From contig CAZHLD010000006.1 of NCBI GenBank assembly GCA_964533185.1, positions 25,369 through 89,368 on the forward strand: a stretch of DNA of 64,000 nt, given 5' to 3'. Source of the stretch: CAZHLD01 sp964533185 (GTDB lineage Bacteria > Acidobacteriota > Terriglobia > Acidiferrales > UBA7541). Of this stretch, positions 41,871 through 50,521 are shown one piece after another; the stretch's first letter is position 1; every line of letters starts with the position of its first letter. The position numbers and the translations under genes are program-made. Below the pieces are notes generated by a model. It was not told the origin of the DNA and ran no database searches. It was given only the letters and a program-made list of their open reading frames with translations.

Positions 41871-43284
41871 TTAGCTCACCAGCTCGCCGACCAGACTGTT
41901 CGGACCACCACGCGTGATGCACACTTGCATATATTCTCCCAAAAGCCTCTCCCGCTCCGAAGTAAAATTCACCACCCGGTTGCCAGAAGTGCGACCCGCC
42001 CACTGCCCTTCTCGCCTCGACGCCCCATCCACCAGCACCTCAAACGTCCGTCCCACCAGCCTTTCGTTCCGCGCCATCTGTATTCCTCGCTGCTTTTCCA
42101 TCAGCACCGCCAGCCTTCTTCCCTTCTCCGCCTCTGGAATCTGATCCCCCATCGAAAGCGCCGGCGTATTCGGCCGCGGCGAATACGTAAACGAAAATAT
42201 CCCGTCGTACTGCGCCTCGTCCAGCAGGCTCAGTGTCTCCTGGAAGTCCGCTTCCGTCTCTCCTGGGAACCCCACAATCACGTCCGACGTCACGCTGATC
42301 GCCCGCCGCGCCCCGCGCAGCATCGCAATTTTCTCGAGGTACTCTTCGCGCGTGTACGTCCGCTGCATTGCCCTTAGCACTCGCGTTGACCCCGACTGCA
42401 CCGGCAGGTGCACGTGCTCGCAGAGCGCCGGCACTGCCTCGATGGCCTCCACGATGTCCCGCCCAAAGTCTCGCGGGTGCGACGTCGTAAACCGCACCCT
42501 CCGTATCCCACGCACCTCGCTCACCGCCACCAGCAATTCCGCAAAACTCATCCGCCGCGCCGACGGGTCGCGAAACGAATTCACCGTCTGCCCCAGCAGT
42601 TGCACCTCGCTGTACCCCGTGTCCGCAAGCCGCCGCACTTCCTCCAGGATCGACACGCTCGTCCGGCTCCGTTCCGGCCCGCGCGTAAACGGCACCACGC
42701 AGTACGCGCACGCCTTGTCGCACCCTTCGATAATCGTCAGGTACGCGCGGAACGGGTTGTCCCGTCGCGTCATCTCGGTCTCAAACGTCTCGTCCGTGTC
42801 CGTATCCAGCCCCGTCACCCGCCGCCCGCCGCGTTCCAGCTCCGACAGCAGCTCCGGCAGCCTCCTATAACTCGCCGACCCGCACACCAGACTCACCCAC
42901 GGCGCTCGCTCAAAAATCTCTTCGCCCTCCTGCTGCGCCACGCAACCCAGCACGCCGATAATCTGCCCCGAGTTCAGCGCCTCTTTGTGCCCGCCCAGCC
43001 TCGAAAACACCTTCTGCGCCGCCTTCTCCCGGATGCTGCACGTGTTGTAAAACACCAACCGCGCCGCCTCCGGCCTCTCCAGCTGTTGGTATCCCCGACC
43101 CAGCAGCACCCCGGCCACCTTCTCCGAGTCGTGCACGTTCATCTGACACCCAAACGTCTCCAGGTAGAACGTCCGCCCTCCGGTATCGCCGGCATCTTGC
43201 CGGCTCTTTTCCTCCTGCCGCTCCGTGGTACCGTCGGCATCCTTGGCGGCCTCCGGTCTGGTAGCGCCGGCTTCCAGCCGGCCT
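41871..43284 (-). CDS. miaB: tRNA-2-methylthio-N6-dimethylallyladenosine synthase MiaB (5' end interrupted by assembly gap)
   Basis: MiaB methylthiolates ms2i6A37 in tRNA. It has the N-terminal cluster cysteines in ETFGCQMNVHDSE, FYNTCSIREKA and GVLGCVAQQ. The radical-SAM CxxxCxxC is in GCDKACAYCVVP, and a TRAM domain lies at the C-terminus. The first in-frame ATG (43142) comes after the essential first Cys, so translation must start upstream. The frame stays open into the N gap. If the 55-base duplication flanking the gap is collapsed, the frame continues to ATG 43600 and gives 524 residues. That adds a repeat-encoded N-terminal extension of about 90 residues. Confidence 0.93.
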
Positions 43285-43384
43285 NNNNNNNNNNNNNNNN
43301 NNNNNNNNNNNNNNNNNNNNNNNNNNNNNNNNNNNNNNNNNNNNNNNNNNNNNNNNNNNNNNNNNNNNNNNNNNNNNNNNNNNN
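43285..43384. other. 100-base N gap flanked by a 55-base direct duplication
   Basis: Bases 43230-43284 and 43385-43439 are identical over 55 bases, and no other sequence lies between them than N. This is what a scaffolder leaves when two contigs that overlap by one 55-mer are joined with a default gap. The true distance is then minus 55, and 155 bases are artefact. Confidence 0.85.
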
Positions 43385-43439
43385 ACCGTCGGCATCCTTG
43401 GCGGCCTCCGGTCTGGTAGCGCCGGCTTCCAGCCGGCCT

Positions 43440-43600
43440 CGTGCCCCGGCCGCCGTTTCGTGGGGTTCTCGTGTAGGAGCGGTCTTTAGACCGCCCTCTT
43501 TCTCTTCCAGCCGGCCCTGTGGCACTGCCATTCCTGGCTGGGCTCCCTTTGGGCCTCCGCCCGTCAGCGCCTCAATCCCGACGTGTATCTGCGCTCCCAT
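43440..43600 (-). CDS. miaB: Probable 5' part of miaB beyond the gap
   Basis: Reading from ATG 43600, 53 codons (MGAQIHVGIEALTGGG...) run in the same phase as the miaB frame once the duplicated 55 bases and the Ns are removed. The 303 bases from 43600 to the ATG at 43142 are then a whole number of codons (101). The coding DNA here consists of repeat units (GTAGGAGCGGTC and GCCGGC palindromes), so the peptide may be an extension without function, or an inner CTG start may be used. Confidence 0.45.
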
Positions 43601-43715
43601 TTTCGTGAATCCCTAGTCTAGCATACCGCCCTCTTCCTCTCCTCACTAGCCGCTTCCCTCGGATAACGGAAAACGGACAACGCCTCCCTCTTCCCCTTGC
43701 CCCTCCCCACCCCCT

Positions 43716-43763
43716 GTGCTACGGTAATTTTTCGGGGGGCATTAGAGTTCCTCTGAGGGGAGG
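43716..43763 (+). promoter_or_regulatory. Possible extended -10 and strong Shine-Dalgarno of tolQ
   Basis: TGTGCTACGGTAAT (43716-43729) resembles the TGTGCTA words found before nadE and ssb. GAGGGGAGG (43755-43763) is a near-perfect ribosome site. It is placed for a start near 43770 rather than at the first ATG (43857). Confidence 0.45.
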
Positions 43764-43769
43764 CTGCAC

Positions 43770-44450
43770 ATTCACGTCCTCGCATCGCTCTTTCTTGTCG
43801 GCCCGCTCGGCAATCTGCTCGAGCAGACCGGCTGGGTCGCGCGCGTCATTCTCCTGATGCTGCTGGCCTTCTCGGTCATCTCCTGGGCGCTCATCTTTCA
43901 AAAGCTTCGCCTCTTCGGTCAAATCAACCGCCGCACCGCCCGCGCCCTGCAATCCTTCCGCGCCTCAAAAGGGCTCCCTGAGCCCCGCATGCTCGGCACC
44001 ACCGGCTCGCCCGTTGAAGTGGTTTACTCCGCCGGCTTCCGCGAGCTCCAGTCGCAACTCACCGGCGCTAACCCGCACGCCCGCATTAAGAGCCTCAACG
44101 CTGTCACCTCTTCGATGCAGCAGGCCTCCTCCGACGAAGTCCGCAAAGTCGAAAAGTGGATGCCCTGGCTGGCCACCACCGGCTCGGTCACGCCTTTCAT
44201 CGGTCTGTTCGGCACCGTCTGGGGCGTGATGGACGCCTTCGCCGGACTCGGCACCGCCGGCGCCGCCAGCCTCCGCGCCGTCGCGCCTGGCATCGCCGAA
44301 GCGCTGGTCACCACCGCCGCCGGCCTCTTCACCGCCATCCCGGCCGTCATCGCCTACAACCATTTCCTGCACGACACTCGCGAGCTCGCCGCTCGCCTCG
44401 ACAATTTTACCCTGGAGGTCGCCGCCCAAGTCGAAAAGCGCTACAACTAG
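43770..44450 (+). CDS. tolQ: TolQ/ExbB proton channel family protein
   Basis: TolQ forms the proton-driven motor of Tol-Pal with TolR. The conserved parts are the first helix VILLMLLAFSVISWALIFQK, the EKWMPWLATTGSVTPFIGLFGTVWGVMDAF segment and LVTTAAGLFTAIPAVIAYNHF. The first ATG (43857) cuts into helix 1. The frame is open upstream to GAGGGGAGG at 43755-43763. There is no ATG, GTG or TTG in that interval. ATT 43770, six bases after the ribosome site, is the best-placed start (CTG 43764 touches the site). This gives 226 residues, normal for TolQ. A GGACAGGC hairpin follows the stop. Confidence 0.88.
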   Translation: MHVLASLFLVGPLGNLLEQTGWVARVILLMLLAFSVISWALIFQKLRLFGQINRRTARALQSFRASKGLPEPRMLGTTGSPVEVVYSAGFRELQSQLTGANPHARIKSLNAVTSSMQQASSDEVRKVEKWMPWLATTGSVTPFIGLFGTVWGVMDAFAGLGTAGAASLRAVAPGIAEALVTTAAGLFTAIPAVIAYNHFLHDTRELAARLDNFTLEVAAQVEKRYN

Positions 44451-44594
44451 GTAGGACAGGCTTTAGCCTGTCCTCTGTTGCTGCACCCTGACTGGATTGT
44501 CATCCCGAGCCCCGGCTTGCCGGGGCGAGGGATCTGCTTTTCGGTTTCGCGAGTTACGAATTACCGTTAACGAGTTACGGATTTCGCCTTTCCC
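44451..44594. repeat. tolQ-tolR spacer repeats
   Basis: GTAGGACAGGC-TTTA-GCCTGTCC (44451-44473) is followed by a GTCATCCCGAGCCCCGGC/GCCGGGGCGAGGGATCTGC element (44499-44541) and a 'gagttacgaattaccgttaacg' word. Confidence 0.65.
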
Positions 44595-45017
44595 ATGCCC
44601 CAACTCCCACGCCACACCGAATCCTCTCTCTCCGACATCAACATCGTCCCCTTTGTGGACGTCGTTCTCGTCCTGCTCATCATTTTCATGATCACTGCGC
44701 CCATTCTTCAGTCCGGCATCGAAGTGGATCTGCCCAAGACCAAAACCGTCAAGGAAATCTCCGACGAGCGTCTGGTCATCACCATTGACCGCGCCCAGCG
44801 CGTCTATCTCGGCAACGAGCCGGTCAACCTCCGCCAGCTCGGCCAGCTTGTCACCGCGCGCATGGCCCGCCCCGCCTCCGACGCCGTCTTCCTCCGTTGC
44901 GACGAGACCGTTCCCTTCGGCAGCTTCGCCGCCGTCGTGGACGAATTGCGCCAAAGCGGCATCCAAAATATCAGCGTGGTCACCGAGCCCATCAGCTCGC
45001 GCCCGCGCACCCCGTGA
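44595..45017 (+). CDS. tolR: TolR/ExbD family protein
   Basis: TolR/ExbD pairs with TolQ in the inner-membrane motor. The 140 residues have the motif INIVPFVDVVLVLLIIFMITAP with the proton-path Asp in the single helix (about 15-37), then a periplasmic domain with VEVDLPKT-like and VITIDRAQRVYL strands. ATG 44595 gives the typical short cytoplasmic N-terminus. It stands second in the tol cluster. Confidence 0.94.
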   Translation: MPQLPRHTESSLSDINIVPFVDVVLVLLIIFMITAPILQSGIEVDLPKTKTVKEISDERLVITIDRAQRVYLGNEPVNLRQLGQLVTARMARPASDAVFLRCDETVPFGSFAAVVDELRQSGIQNISVVTEPISSRPRTP

Positions 45018-45054
45018 GCAGACTTTGGCCATGCCCCGTTGAGCACATGTTGAC

Positions 45055-45834
45055 ATGACCGCCGCCATCCACAACGACTCCGCCAGCCTCCGCCTCCCCG
45101 TGGTCTGGTCGATCGCCTTTCACGCGCTCATCTTTGGCTCGCTGATCGTCTCCACGCTTCGCTCCCATCGCGGTGAGCTCTGGGGCGGCGCCGGCGGCGG
45201 AGTCGTCACCGTCGGACTGGTCGGCAGTCTTCCCGGCGTCCCGCTTCCCCGCCCCGACGCCCAGCCTCCCAGCCGCGTCGTGGACGAAACGAAGGGTCTC
45301 TACAAAGAAGAGCCGCGCCCTCCCGAGCCTCCCACTCCCGAAACTAGACTCCCTGCATTCGCACGCAACAAGCCTCCGCGCTACATCACTCGCCCCTCCA
45401 AGGTTCTCGAGAACCCCACGCCTCCCCCGCCCGGCGCCATTCCCTATGGAAAGGGCGGCGCCCCCAATCTCCCCTACACGCAATTCAACATGAGTGGCGC
45501 CACCTCGGCGGGTCTCGGCTTCACCGGCCCCGGCGGCGATTTTGGCGGCCGCTTCCCCTGGTACGTACAGGCCGTGCGCAACCGCATCAGCACTAATTGG
45601 CTCCAGTCCACCGTCGACCCCGGAGTCACCTGGGCCCCGCGCGCCGTCGTCACCTTTCAGATTTTGCGCAACGGCAGCATCACCAACATCGAGCTGCTAC
45701 GCTCTTCGGGCAACGCTTCGGTGGACAACTCCGCGCGCCGCGCCATTCTCAGCTCCAGCCCGCTCGCCCCCCTCCCGGGCGAATACTCCGGCTCCCATGT
45801 CACCGTCGAGTTCTGGTTCGATTTCCGTCGGTAA
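45055..45834 (+). CDS. TonB/TolA-like periplasm-spanning protein
   Basis: The protein has 259 residues. An N-terminal anchor helix (about 14-35) is followed by a Pro-rich, charged periplasmic spacer (about 60-150). The C-terminal TonB domain contains WYVQAVRNRISTNWLQ, VVTFQILRNGSITNIELLRSSGNASVD and a final VTVEFWFDFRR strand. In tol clusters of many non-proteobacteria this TonB-type protein takes the place of TolA, linking TolQR to TolB and Pal. Start ATG 45055 directly follows tolR. Confidence 0.9.
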   Translation: MTAAIHNDSASLRLPVVWSIAFHALIFGSLIVSTLRSHRGELWGGAGGGVVTVGLVGSLPGVPLPRPDAQPPSRVVDETKGLYKEEPRPPEPPTPETRLPAFARNKPPRYITRPSKVLENPTPPPPGAIPYGKGGAPNLPYTQFNMSGATSAGLGFTGPGGDFGGRFPWYVQAVRNRISTNWLQSTVDPGVTWAPRAVVTFQILRNGSITNIELLRSSGNASVDNSARRAILSSSPLAPLPGEYSGSHVTVEFWFDFRR

Positions 45835-45911
45835 ATGGGTGTCATTCCGAGCGCAGCGAGGAATCTGCTTCTGGCCTTAGTCCTGTTTCAATCTTACAAT
45901 TGCTCCCGGCC
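45835..45911. repeat. Short GTCATTCCGAG element before tolB
   Basis: A minimal copy, GTCATTCCGAGCGCAGCGAGGAATCTGC (45841-45868), has no extended inner stem and lies just before the tolB ATG. Confidence 0.6.
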
Positions 45912-47315
45912 ATGATCTCTTGTCTCTCAACTCTCAACTCTCGACTCTTCACTCTCCTTCTCTCATATCTGCGTTTATTGGCGTTCATCGGCGGTTTCCT
46001 TCTCCTCTTCTCTCCCTCCGCCCTCGCCCAGGACTGGTTCCGCACCGGCACCGGCCTCGGCGTTGAAAAGGCCCGTGTCGCCGTGGCCGACTGGGCTCCG
46101 CGCAGCCCCTCCGCCGCTCCTCTCTCCAAAATCTTCACCGACGTCCTCCGCGCCGACCTCGAATACAGCGGCATCCTCGAAGTCGTCTCCCCCAGCTTTT
46201 ACCCCAACACTGTCCCCTCGGTTCCCTCCGAGCTCAAGCCCGCCGAATGGAGCGACGCTCCCGCCTCCGCCCATCTGCTCGCCTACGGCAATCTCTCCGC
46301 CGCCGGCAACGACCTAGCCATCGAGGCGCGTCTCGCTGACGTCCGCAATCCCGCCTCGCCCGAGATTGTCGCCCGCGTCTATCGCGGCGAAGTCACCGAC
46401 GCCCAAATCCGCCGCTTCGCCCACCAATTCGCCGACGAAATCATCTCCCGCCTTTCCGGCGGACTCCCCGGCGTCGCCTCCACGCAGATTGTCTTCGTCA
46501 GCACCCGCAGCGGCAATAAAGAAATTTGGCTGATGGACTACGACGGCGCCAACCAGCGCCCGCTCACTGCGCTTCGTTCCATCGCCCTCACCCCGCGCTT
46601 CTCGCCCGACGCCTCCCGCATCGCCTTCACCTGCTACGCCCTGGCCGGCGGCTTCACCAGCGCGCAGATCTGTCTCTACTCGCTCGAGACCGGCCGCCCC
46701 GTCGCCTTCCCCCGCTGGCGCGGCACCAATAGCGCCCCGTCCTGGTCCCCCGACGGCTCCCAGCTCATGTTCATGTCCAGCATGCATGGCGACCCGGAGC
46801 TGTTCGTCTCCGACGCCTCCGGCAGCCGTCTCAAGCGCATCACCTACTCTGCCGGTGGCGACACCTCGCCCGCCTGGAACCCCAAGACCGGCCAGCAAGT
46901 CGCCTTTGTCAGCGACCGCGGCGGCATCCCGCAGCTTTACCTGATGAACGCCGACGGCTCCAGCGTCGAAAAAATCAATTTCGAAGACCGCGGCTACGTC
47001 ATCGACCCCGCCTGGTCCCCCAACGGCCAGCTCCTCGCCTTTTCCTGGCGTCGCCCCGACGGCAACTACGACATCTACATCATGGACGTCGCTTCCCGCA
47101 CCACCCTTCAGCTCACCCGCGACGCCGGCCGCAACGAGCGTCCCAGTTGGGCCCCCGACGGTCGCCACATCGTTTTCGAGTCCACCCGCACCGGCTCGCG
47201 CCAGATCTGGACCATGCTCGCAGACGGCTCCCAGCCCCACCAGCTCTCCTCCCAGGGCCAGAACGAATCCCCCAGTTGGTCCCCCCGCGCCGTCCCCGAA
47301 CCTCCCCGCCAATAA
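45912..47315 (+). CDS. tolB: Tol-Pal system beta-propeller protein TolB
   Basis: TolB is the periplasmic partner that cycles between TolA and Pal. The protein has 467 residues. A signal peptide (about 1-38, ending PSALAQ) is followed by the D1 domain with RVAVADWAPR and a six-bladed beta-propeller. The propeller shows repeated blade motifs such as FSPDASRIAF, WSPDGSQLMF, WNPKTGQQVAFVSDR, WSPNGQLLAFS and WAPDGRHIVFES. The first half of the signal peptide is encoded by the TCTCAACTCTCAACTC word (45922-45957) and the second by an ATCTGCGTTTAT word (45966-45997). Both are intergenic repeats elsewhere. Confidence 0.94.
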   Translation: MISCLSTLNSRLFTLLLSYLRLLAFIGGFLLLFSPSALAQDWFRTGTGLGVEKARVAVADWAPRSPSAAPLSKIFTDVLRADLEYSGILEVVSPSFYPNTVPSVPSELKPAEWSDAPASAHLLAYGNLSAAGNDLAIEARLADVRNPASPEIVARVYRGEVTDAQIRRFAHQFADEIISRLSGGLPGVASTQIVFVSTRSGNKEIWLMDYDGANQRPLTALRSIALTPRFSPDASRIAFTCYALAGGFTSAQICLYSLETGRPVAFPRWRGTNSAPSWSPDGSQLMFMSSMHGDPELFVSDASGSRLKRITYSAGGDTSPAWNPKTGQQVAFVSDRGGIPQLYLMNADGSSVEKINFEDRGYVIDPAWSPNGQLLAFSWRRPDGNYDIYIMDVASRTTLQLTRDAGRNERPSWAPDGRHIVFESTRTGSRQIWTMLADGSQPHQLSSQGQNESPSWSPRAVPEPPRQ

Positions 47316-47646
47316 TCCATCTCCGCTCCGTAGGGGCACACCATGGTGTGCCCGGCATCTCCCGCTCTGTCATCCTCAGGGCCGGCGCTTTCTGGCGGCC
47401 CGAAGAATCCCTCTGCCTCTGTCATTCCCTCAGCGGATCTCATTCCGAGCGCAGCGATCGAAGATTCCGGCCATGCCGGAAGGAATCTGTTTTTCTTCTC
47501 TGCGAACTCTGCGCCCTCTGTGTCCTCTGCGTTAAATCCCCTTTTTCTTCGCTTTTCTCTTCTCCCCTTGCGCGTTTCGCGTTAGGATGTTCCGTCGTAC
47601 TTCTTCTCTGATGCGTAGCTTTCAGACCGTCTCAGGAGGCATCTCG
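47316..47646. repeat. 331-base spacer between tolB and pal
   Basis: GTAGGGGCACACC...GGTGTGCCC (about 47331-47354), a GTCATCCTCAGGGCCGGCG element (47369-47413) and a CATTCCGAGCGCAGCGATCGAAG element with the ATTCCGGCC/GCCGGAA module (about 47441-47493) lie here. A 'ctctgcgaactctgcgccctctgtgtcctctgcg' word (about 47497-47531) follows. AGGAGG at 47634-47639 is the pal ribosome site. Confidence 0.7.
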
Positions 47647-48405
47647 ATGCGTCTTCGTTCGTTGAGCAAATCGTCCCTGCTCGCCGGACTCCTCGTTGTA
47701 GGATTCGTGCTGGCGGGTTGCGCCAAAAAGCCGGTGGCCATCTCACTTCCTCCACCTCCCCCCGTTCCAGCCGCTCCGCCTGCCCGTCCCACCGTCACGC
47801 TGCAGGCCTCTTCGACCTTCATCCAGCATGGCGAGACCGTCACGCTCAGTTGGTCTTCCACCAACGCCACCACCCTGACCATTTCCCCCGGCATTGGCAG
47901 CGTCTCCCCCGAAGGCTCTTCGCGCGTCACGCCGGACTCTTCCACCACTTACACTCTCACCGCCACCGGCTCCGGCGGCACTGCCGACGCCAGCGCCCGC
48001 ATCACTGTGGCTGCTGCTCCTCCGCCTCCCGCGCCGCCGCAGCCCACGGCCACGATTGAGGAGCTCTTCCGCGCCAGCGTCTTTGACGCCTTCTTCGATC
48101 TCGATCGCGCTGACGTCCGCCCTGACGCTCGCGACGCCCTGGCCCGCACCGCCGAGTTCCTCCGCTCCTATTCGCAGATCAAGGTCACCATCGAAGGCCA
48201 TTGTGACGAGCGCGGCTCCACCGAATACAACCTTGCCCTCGGCGAGCGACGCGCCCAGGCCGTCCGTCAGTTCCTGATCTCGCTCGGCGTCGCTCCCGAG
48301 CGCATGGAAACCGTCAGCTTCGGCAAAGAGAAGCAGTTCTGTATCACCAGCGGCGAAGACTGCTGGCAGCTCAACCGCCGCGGCCACTTCGTCATGGCCC
48401 GGTAA
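47647..48405 (+). CDS. pal: Peptidoglycan-associated lipoprotein Pal with an inserted Ig-like domain
   Basis: Pal anchors the outer membrane to peptidoglycan. The 252 residues start at ATG 47647, seven bases after AGGAGG. The signal peptide ends in the lipobox VLAGC. A Pro-rich linker and an Ig-like beta segment follow (VTLQASSTFIQHGETVTLSWSSTN..., about 45-125). The C-terminal OmpA domain has FDLDRADVRPDARDAL and TIEGHCDERGSTEYNLALGERRA. Typical Pal (about 170-180 residues) lacks the Ig-like part. A GGACAGGC hairpin (48409-48428) follows. Confidence 0.93.
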   Translation: MRLRSLSKSSLLAGLLVVGFVLAGCAKKPVAISLPPPPPVPAAPPARPTVTLQASSTFIQHGETVTLSWSSTNATTLTISPGIGSVSPEGSSRVTPDSSTTYTLTATGSGGTADASARITVAAAPPPPAPPQPTATIEELFRASVFDAFFDLDRADVRPDARDALARTAEFLRSYSQIKVTIEGHCDERGSTEYNLALGERRAQAVRQFLISLGVAPERMETVSFGKEKQFCITSGEDCWQLNRRGHFVMAR

Positions 48406-48618
48406 GTAGGACAGGCTTTGGCCTGTCCCCATTTCGCCTGTCCTCCGTGGTGCGGCATGGCCCGGTAACCGTAACTTCGGGTTCTTTTTTGGTTTTGCTT
48501 GTCATTTCGAGCGCAGCTAGGAATCTGCTTCTAGTTTTAGTGCTGTTTCCATGTAGCGCTGGGCTTTAGCCCAGCATCTTGTCCGGCTTTTCTAATGCTT
48601 GTTTCTTGGGAGGGTGTT
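48406..48618. repeat. pal-cpoB spacer repeats
   Basis: GTAGGACAGGC-TTTG-GCCTGTCC (48406-48428), a minimal GTCATTTCGAGCGCAGCTAGGAATCTGC element (48501-48528) and GTAGCGCTGGGC...GCCCAGC (about 48553-48576) lie here. GGGAGGG (48608-48614) precedes the cpoB GTG. Confidence 0.65.
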
Positions 48619-49488
48619 GTGCGTTCCCGATGGATTCTCTTCACCGCCGTTGTATTTCTTGCGCTGGCATTGCTCTTCCCCTCTGCTCTTCTCGCCCAGA
48701 AAAAAGAAATCATCCAGCTCCAGTCCGACATGAGCCGCCTCATTGACACCGTCCGCGACCTCCAGCGCGCCGTGGACGAAAAATTCGCCGTCCAGAAAAC
48801 CCTCCTCGAGCAGGCCCTCGACGCCATCGGCAAGCTCAACATCTCCATCGGCTCGCTCCAGAAGACCATGCAGGACGTTCAGGCCAATTCCGGCGCTCGT
48901 CTGGACTCCATGTCCACTCAGGTCCAGGCCCTGGCCGACAACCTCGAAGAAGTCAAAGTCCGTCTCGGCCGCCTCAATCAGCAGCTCGCCGAGGTTCAGA
49001 ACACCCTCCAGTCCCTCGACGCCAAACTCGCCACTGCTGCTCCTCCCGCCGGCGCTCCCGGCTCCACCACGCCGCCCTCCACTCCTCCTCCTTCCGCCGA
49101 TGTTCTCTACTCCAACGGCCTGCGCGACATCCAGGGCGGCAAATACGATCTCGCCCGCCAGGGGTTCGAGGACTATCTCAAGTATTACCCGGACACCGAC
49201 CTCGCCTCCAACGCCCAGTTCTACCTCGGCGAAATCAATTACGCCGAAAAGAAATTTCGCGAGGCCGTCGTCGAGTACGACAAGGTCCTCGACAACTACC
49301 CCCGCAGCTTCAAGCTCGCTCCCGCCCGCCTCAAGAAGGGCATGGCCTTGCTCGAGCTCGGCGAGCGCTCCGCTGCCATCCGCGAATTCCGCGAAGTCGT
49401 CCGCCGCTTTCCCGGCATCGAGGAGTCCCGCCGTGCCTCCGCCAAACTCCGCGAACTCGGCGTCGCCCCTCCCACCCCTCCCCGCTAA
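48619..49488 (+). CDS. cpoB: Tol-Pal system protein CpoB/YbgF
   Basis: CpoB links Tol-Pal to septal cell-wall synthesis. The protein has 289 residues from GTG 48619, which is preceded by GGGAGGG. A signal peptide (about 1-27, ending ALLAQ) is followed by a long coiled coil (about 28-140). A Pro/Ala linker and three TPR units follow (YSNGLRDIQGGKYDLARQGF, SNAQFYLGEINYAEKKF and APARLKKGMALLELGERSAA). The last position in the tol cluster is the usual one. Confidence 0.92.
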   Translation: MRSRWILFTAVVFLALALLFPSALLAQKKEIIQLQSDMSRLIDTVRDLQRAVDEKFAVQKTLLEQALDAIGKLNISIGSLQKTMQDVQANSGARLDSMSTQVQALADNLEEVKVRLGRLNQQLAEVQNTLQSLDAKLATAAPPAGAPGSTTPPSTPPPSADVLYSNGLRDIQGGKYDLARQGFEDYLKYYPDTDLASNAQFYLGEINYAEKKFREAVVEYDKVLDNYPRSFKLAPARLKKGMALLELGERSAAIREFREVVRRFPGIEESRRASAKLRELGVAPPTPPR

Positions 49489-49686
49489 GTAGGACAGGCT
49501 TCAGCCTGTCCTCTCGTCGTCAGCTTTAGCCTGCCCCCTGCGTAGGCGCACGCCACCGCGTGTCCGTCTTCCTCCTTGCCTCTGCGAACAACGGAAGACG
49601 GACAACACCTGCTTTGACTGTCAACTGTAATCTGTCGACTGTCGACTTTCTCTGTGCTACCCTCGCTTTTCCCGGAGGCATCTCCC
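49489..49686. repeat. cpoB-ssb spacer repeats
   Basis: GTAGGACAGGC-TTCA-GCCTGTCC (49489-49511) and a GTAGGCGCACGCC...GTG unit come first. 'cggaagacggacaac' and 'ctgtcaactgtaatctgtcgactgtcgac' words follow. TGTGCTACCCT (about 49652-49662) and CGGAGG (49673-49678) precede ssb. Confidence 0.55.
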
Positions 49687-50151
49687 ATGTCCGTCAACAA
49701 AGTCATCCTCGTTGGCCGTCTTGGCCGCGACCCCGAAACCCGCTTCACCTCCGCCGGCCAGGCTGTCTGCAATTTCTCCGTTGCCACCGACGAAACCTAT
49801 AAAGACCGCAACGGCGAGCGCCAGAAGCGCACCGAATGGCACAAGATTGTCGTCTGGGGACGCCAGGCCGAAATCGCCCAGCAGTACCTCAAGAAAGGTT
49901 CGCTCGTCTACCTCGAAGGCCGCATCCAATCCCGTCAGTGGGACGACAAGGAAGGCCAGAAGCGCACCAGCTTCGAAATCGTCGCCAATAACTTCCGCAT
50001 GTTGGGCAGCCGCGCCGATGCCGCTGCCGCCGGCTCTTCAGCCGCGGCAGGCGCTTCCGCCGCCAGCCAAGACGCCGAGCCTCCCGCTCACTCCGACGAC
50101 GTCGCCCCCTCCCCCGGCTCCGAAATCTCCGACGAAGACATCCCCTTCTGA
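49687..50151 (+). CDS. ssb: Single-stranded DNA-binding protein
   Basis: SSB protects single-stranded DNA in replication and repair. The 154 residues form an OB-fold (VNKVILVGRLGRDPETRFTSAG, TEWHKIVVWGRQAEIAQQYLKKG, VYLEGRIQSRQW, about 2-105). A disordered Ala/Ser/Pro-rich linker and the acidic protein-interaction tip DEDIPF follow. ATG 49687 has CGGAGG eight bases upstream. Confidence 0.97.
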   Translation: MSVNKVILVGRLGRDPETRFTSAGQAVCNFSVATDETYKDRNGERQKRTEWHKIVVWGRQAEIAQQYLKKGSLVYLEGRIQSRQWDDKEGQKRTSFEIVANNFRMLGSRADAAAAGSSAAAGASAASQDAEPPAHSDDVAPSPGSEISDEDIPF

Positions 50152-50521
50152 TTTGGAGTGCGGCAGCTCTCGTCCCGAGCGCAGTCGAGGGATGCCGCCG
50201 CTTTCCGGTGGCGCGGGCATCCTTGCCCGCAGTTCTTCTCTCCTCCTGAGCGCTCCGGCCCGCCTACGGCGGGCGATGCCGGAGCGCGAAGGATCTCAAC
50301 GTCTCGTCCTTGCAACCGCTGCTCCGTCCATTGACCGTCCCTGCACCAACATCAACGTCTTCACACACACCCATCCTTTCGCACGGGCTTCTCTGCGCCC
50401 TCTGCTGCCTCAGCGTTCTCTGCGACATGTTTTCTGAAGTTTTTGTGGAAAGCTGATAGCTGAAGACTCTTACGGTAGACGGAATACGAATCACGAGTTA
50501 CGAATCACGACTACCGTCTTC
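50152..50521. repeat. 370-base repeat spacer between convergent ssb and MacB permease genes
   Basis: GAGTGCGGCAGCTCTCGTCC...GAGGGATGCCGCCGC (about 50157-50200), GGCGCGGGC...GCCCGC (about 50210-50231) and a CCTGAGCGCTCCGGC...GCCGGAGCGCGAAGGATCTCAACG element (about 50245-50301) lie here. 'gctgatagctgaagactc' and 'gaatcacgagttacgaatcacg' words (about 50451-50510) complete it. No gene is seen. Confidence 0.65.

Noticed and set aside
41871..43142. miaB starting at ATG 43142
   Set aside because: This start would remove the first Fe-S cluster Cys in the FGCQM motif, which is essential in the family. The codons just upstream encode that motif.
43142..43600. A frameshift or broken miaB because the frames on the two sides of the gap do not agree
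   Set aside because: The mismatch comes from the arbitrary 100-N filler and a 55-base duplicated contig end. After removing both the frame is continuous.
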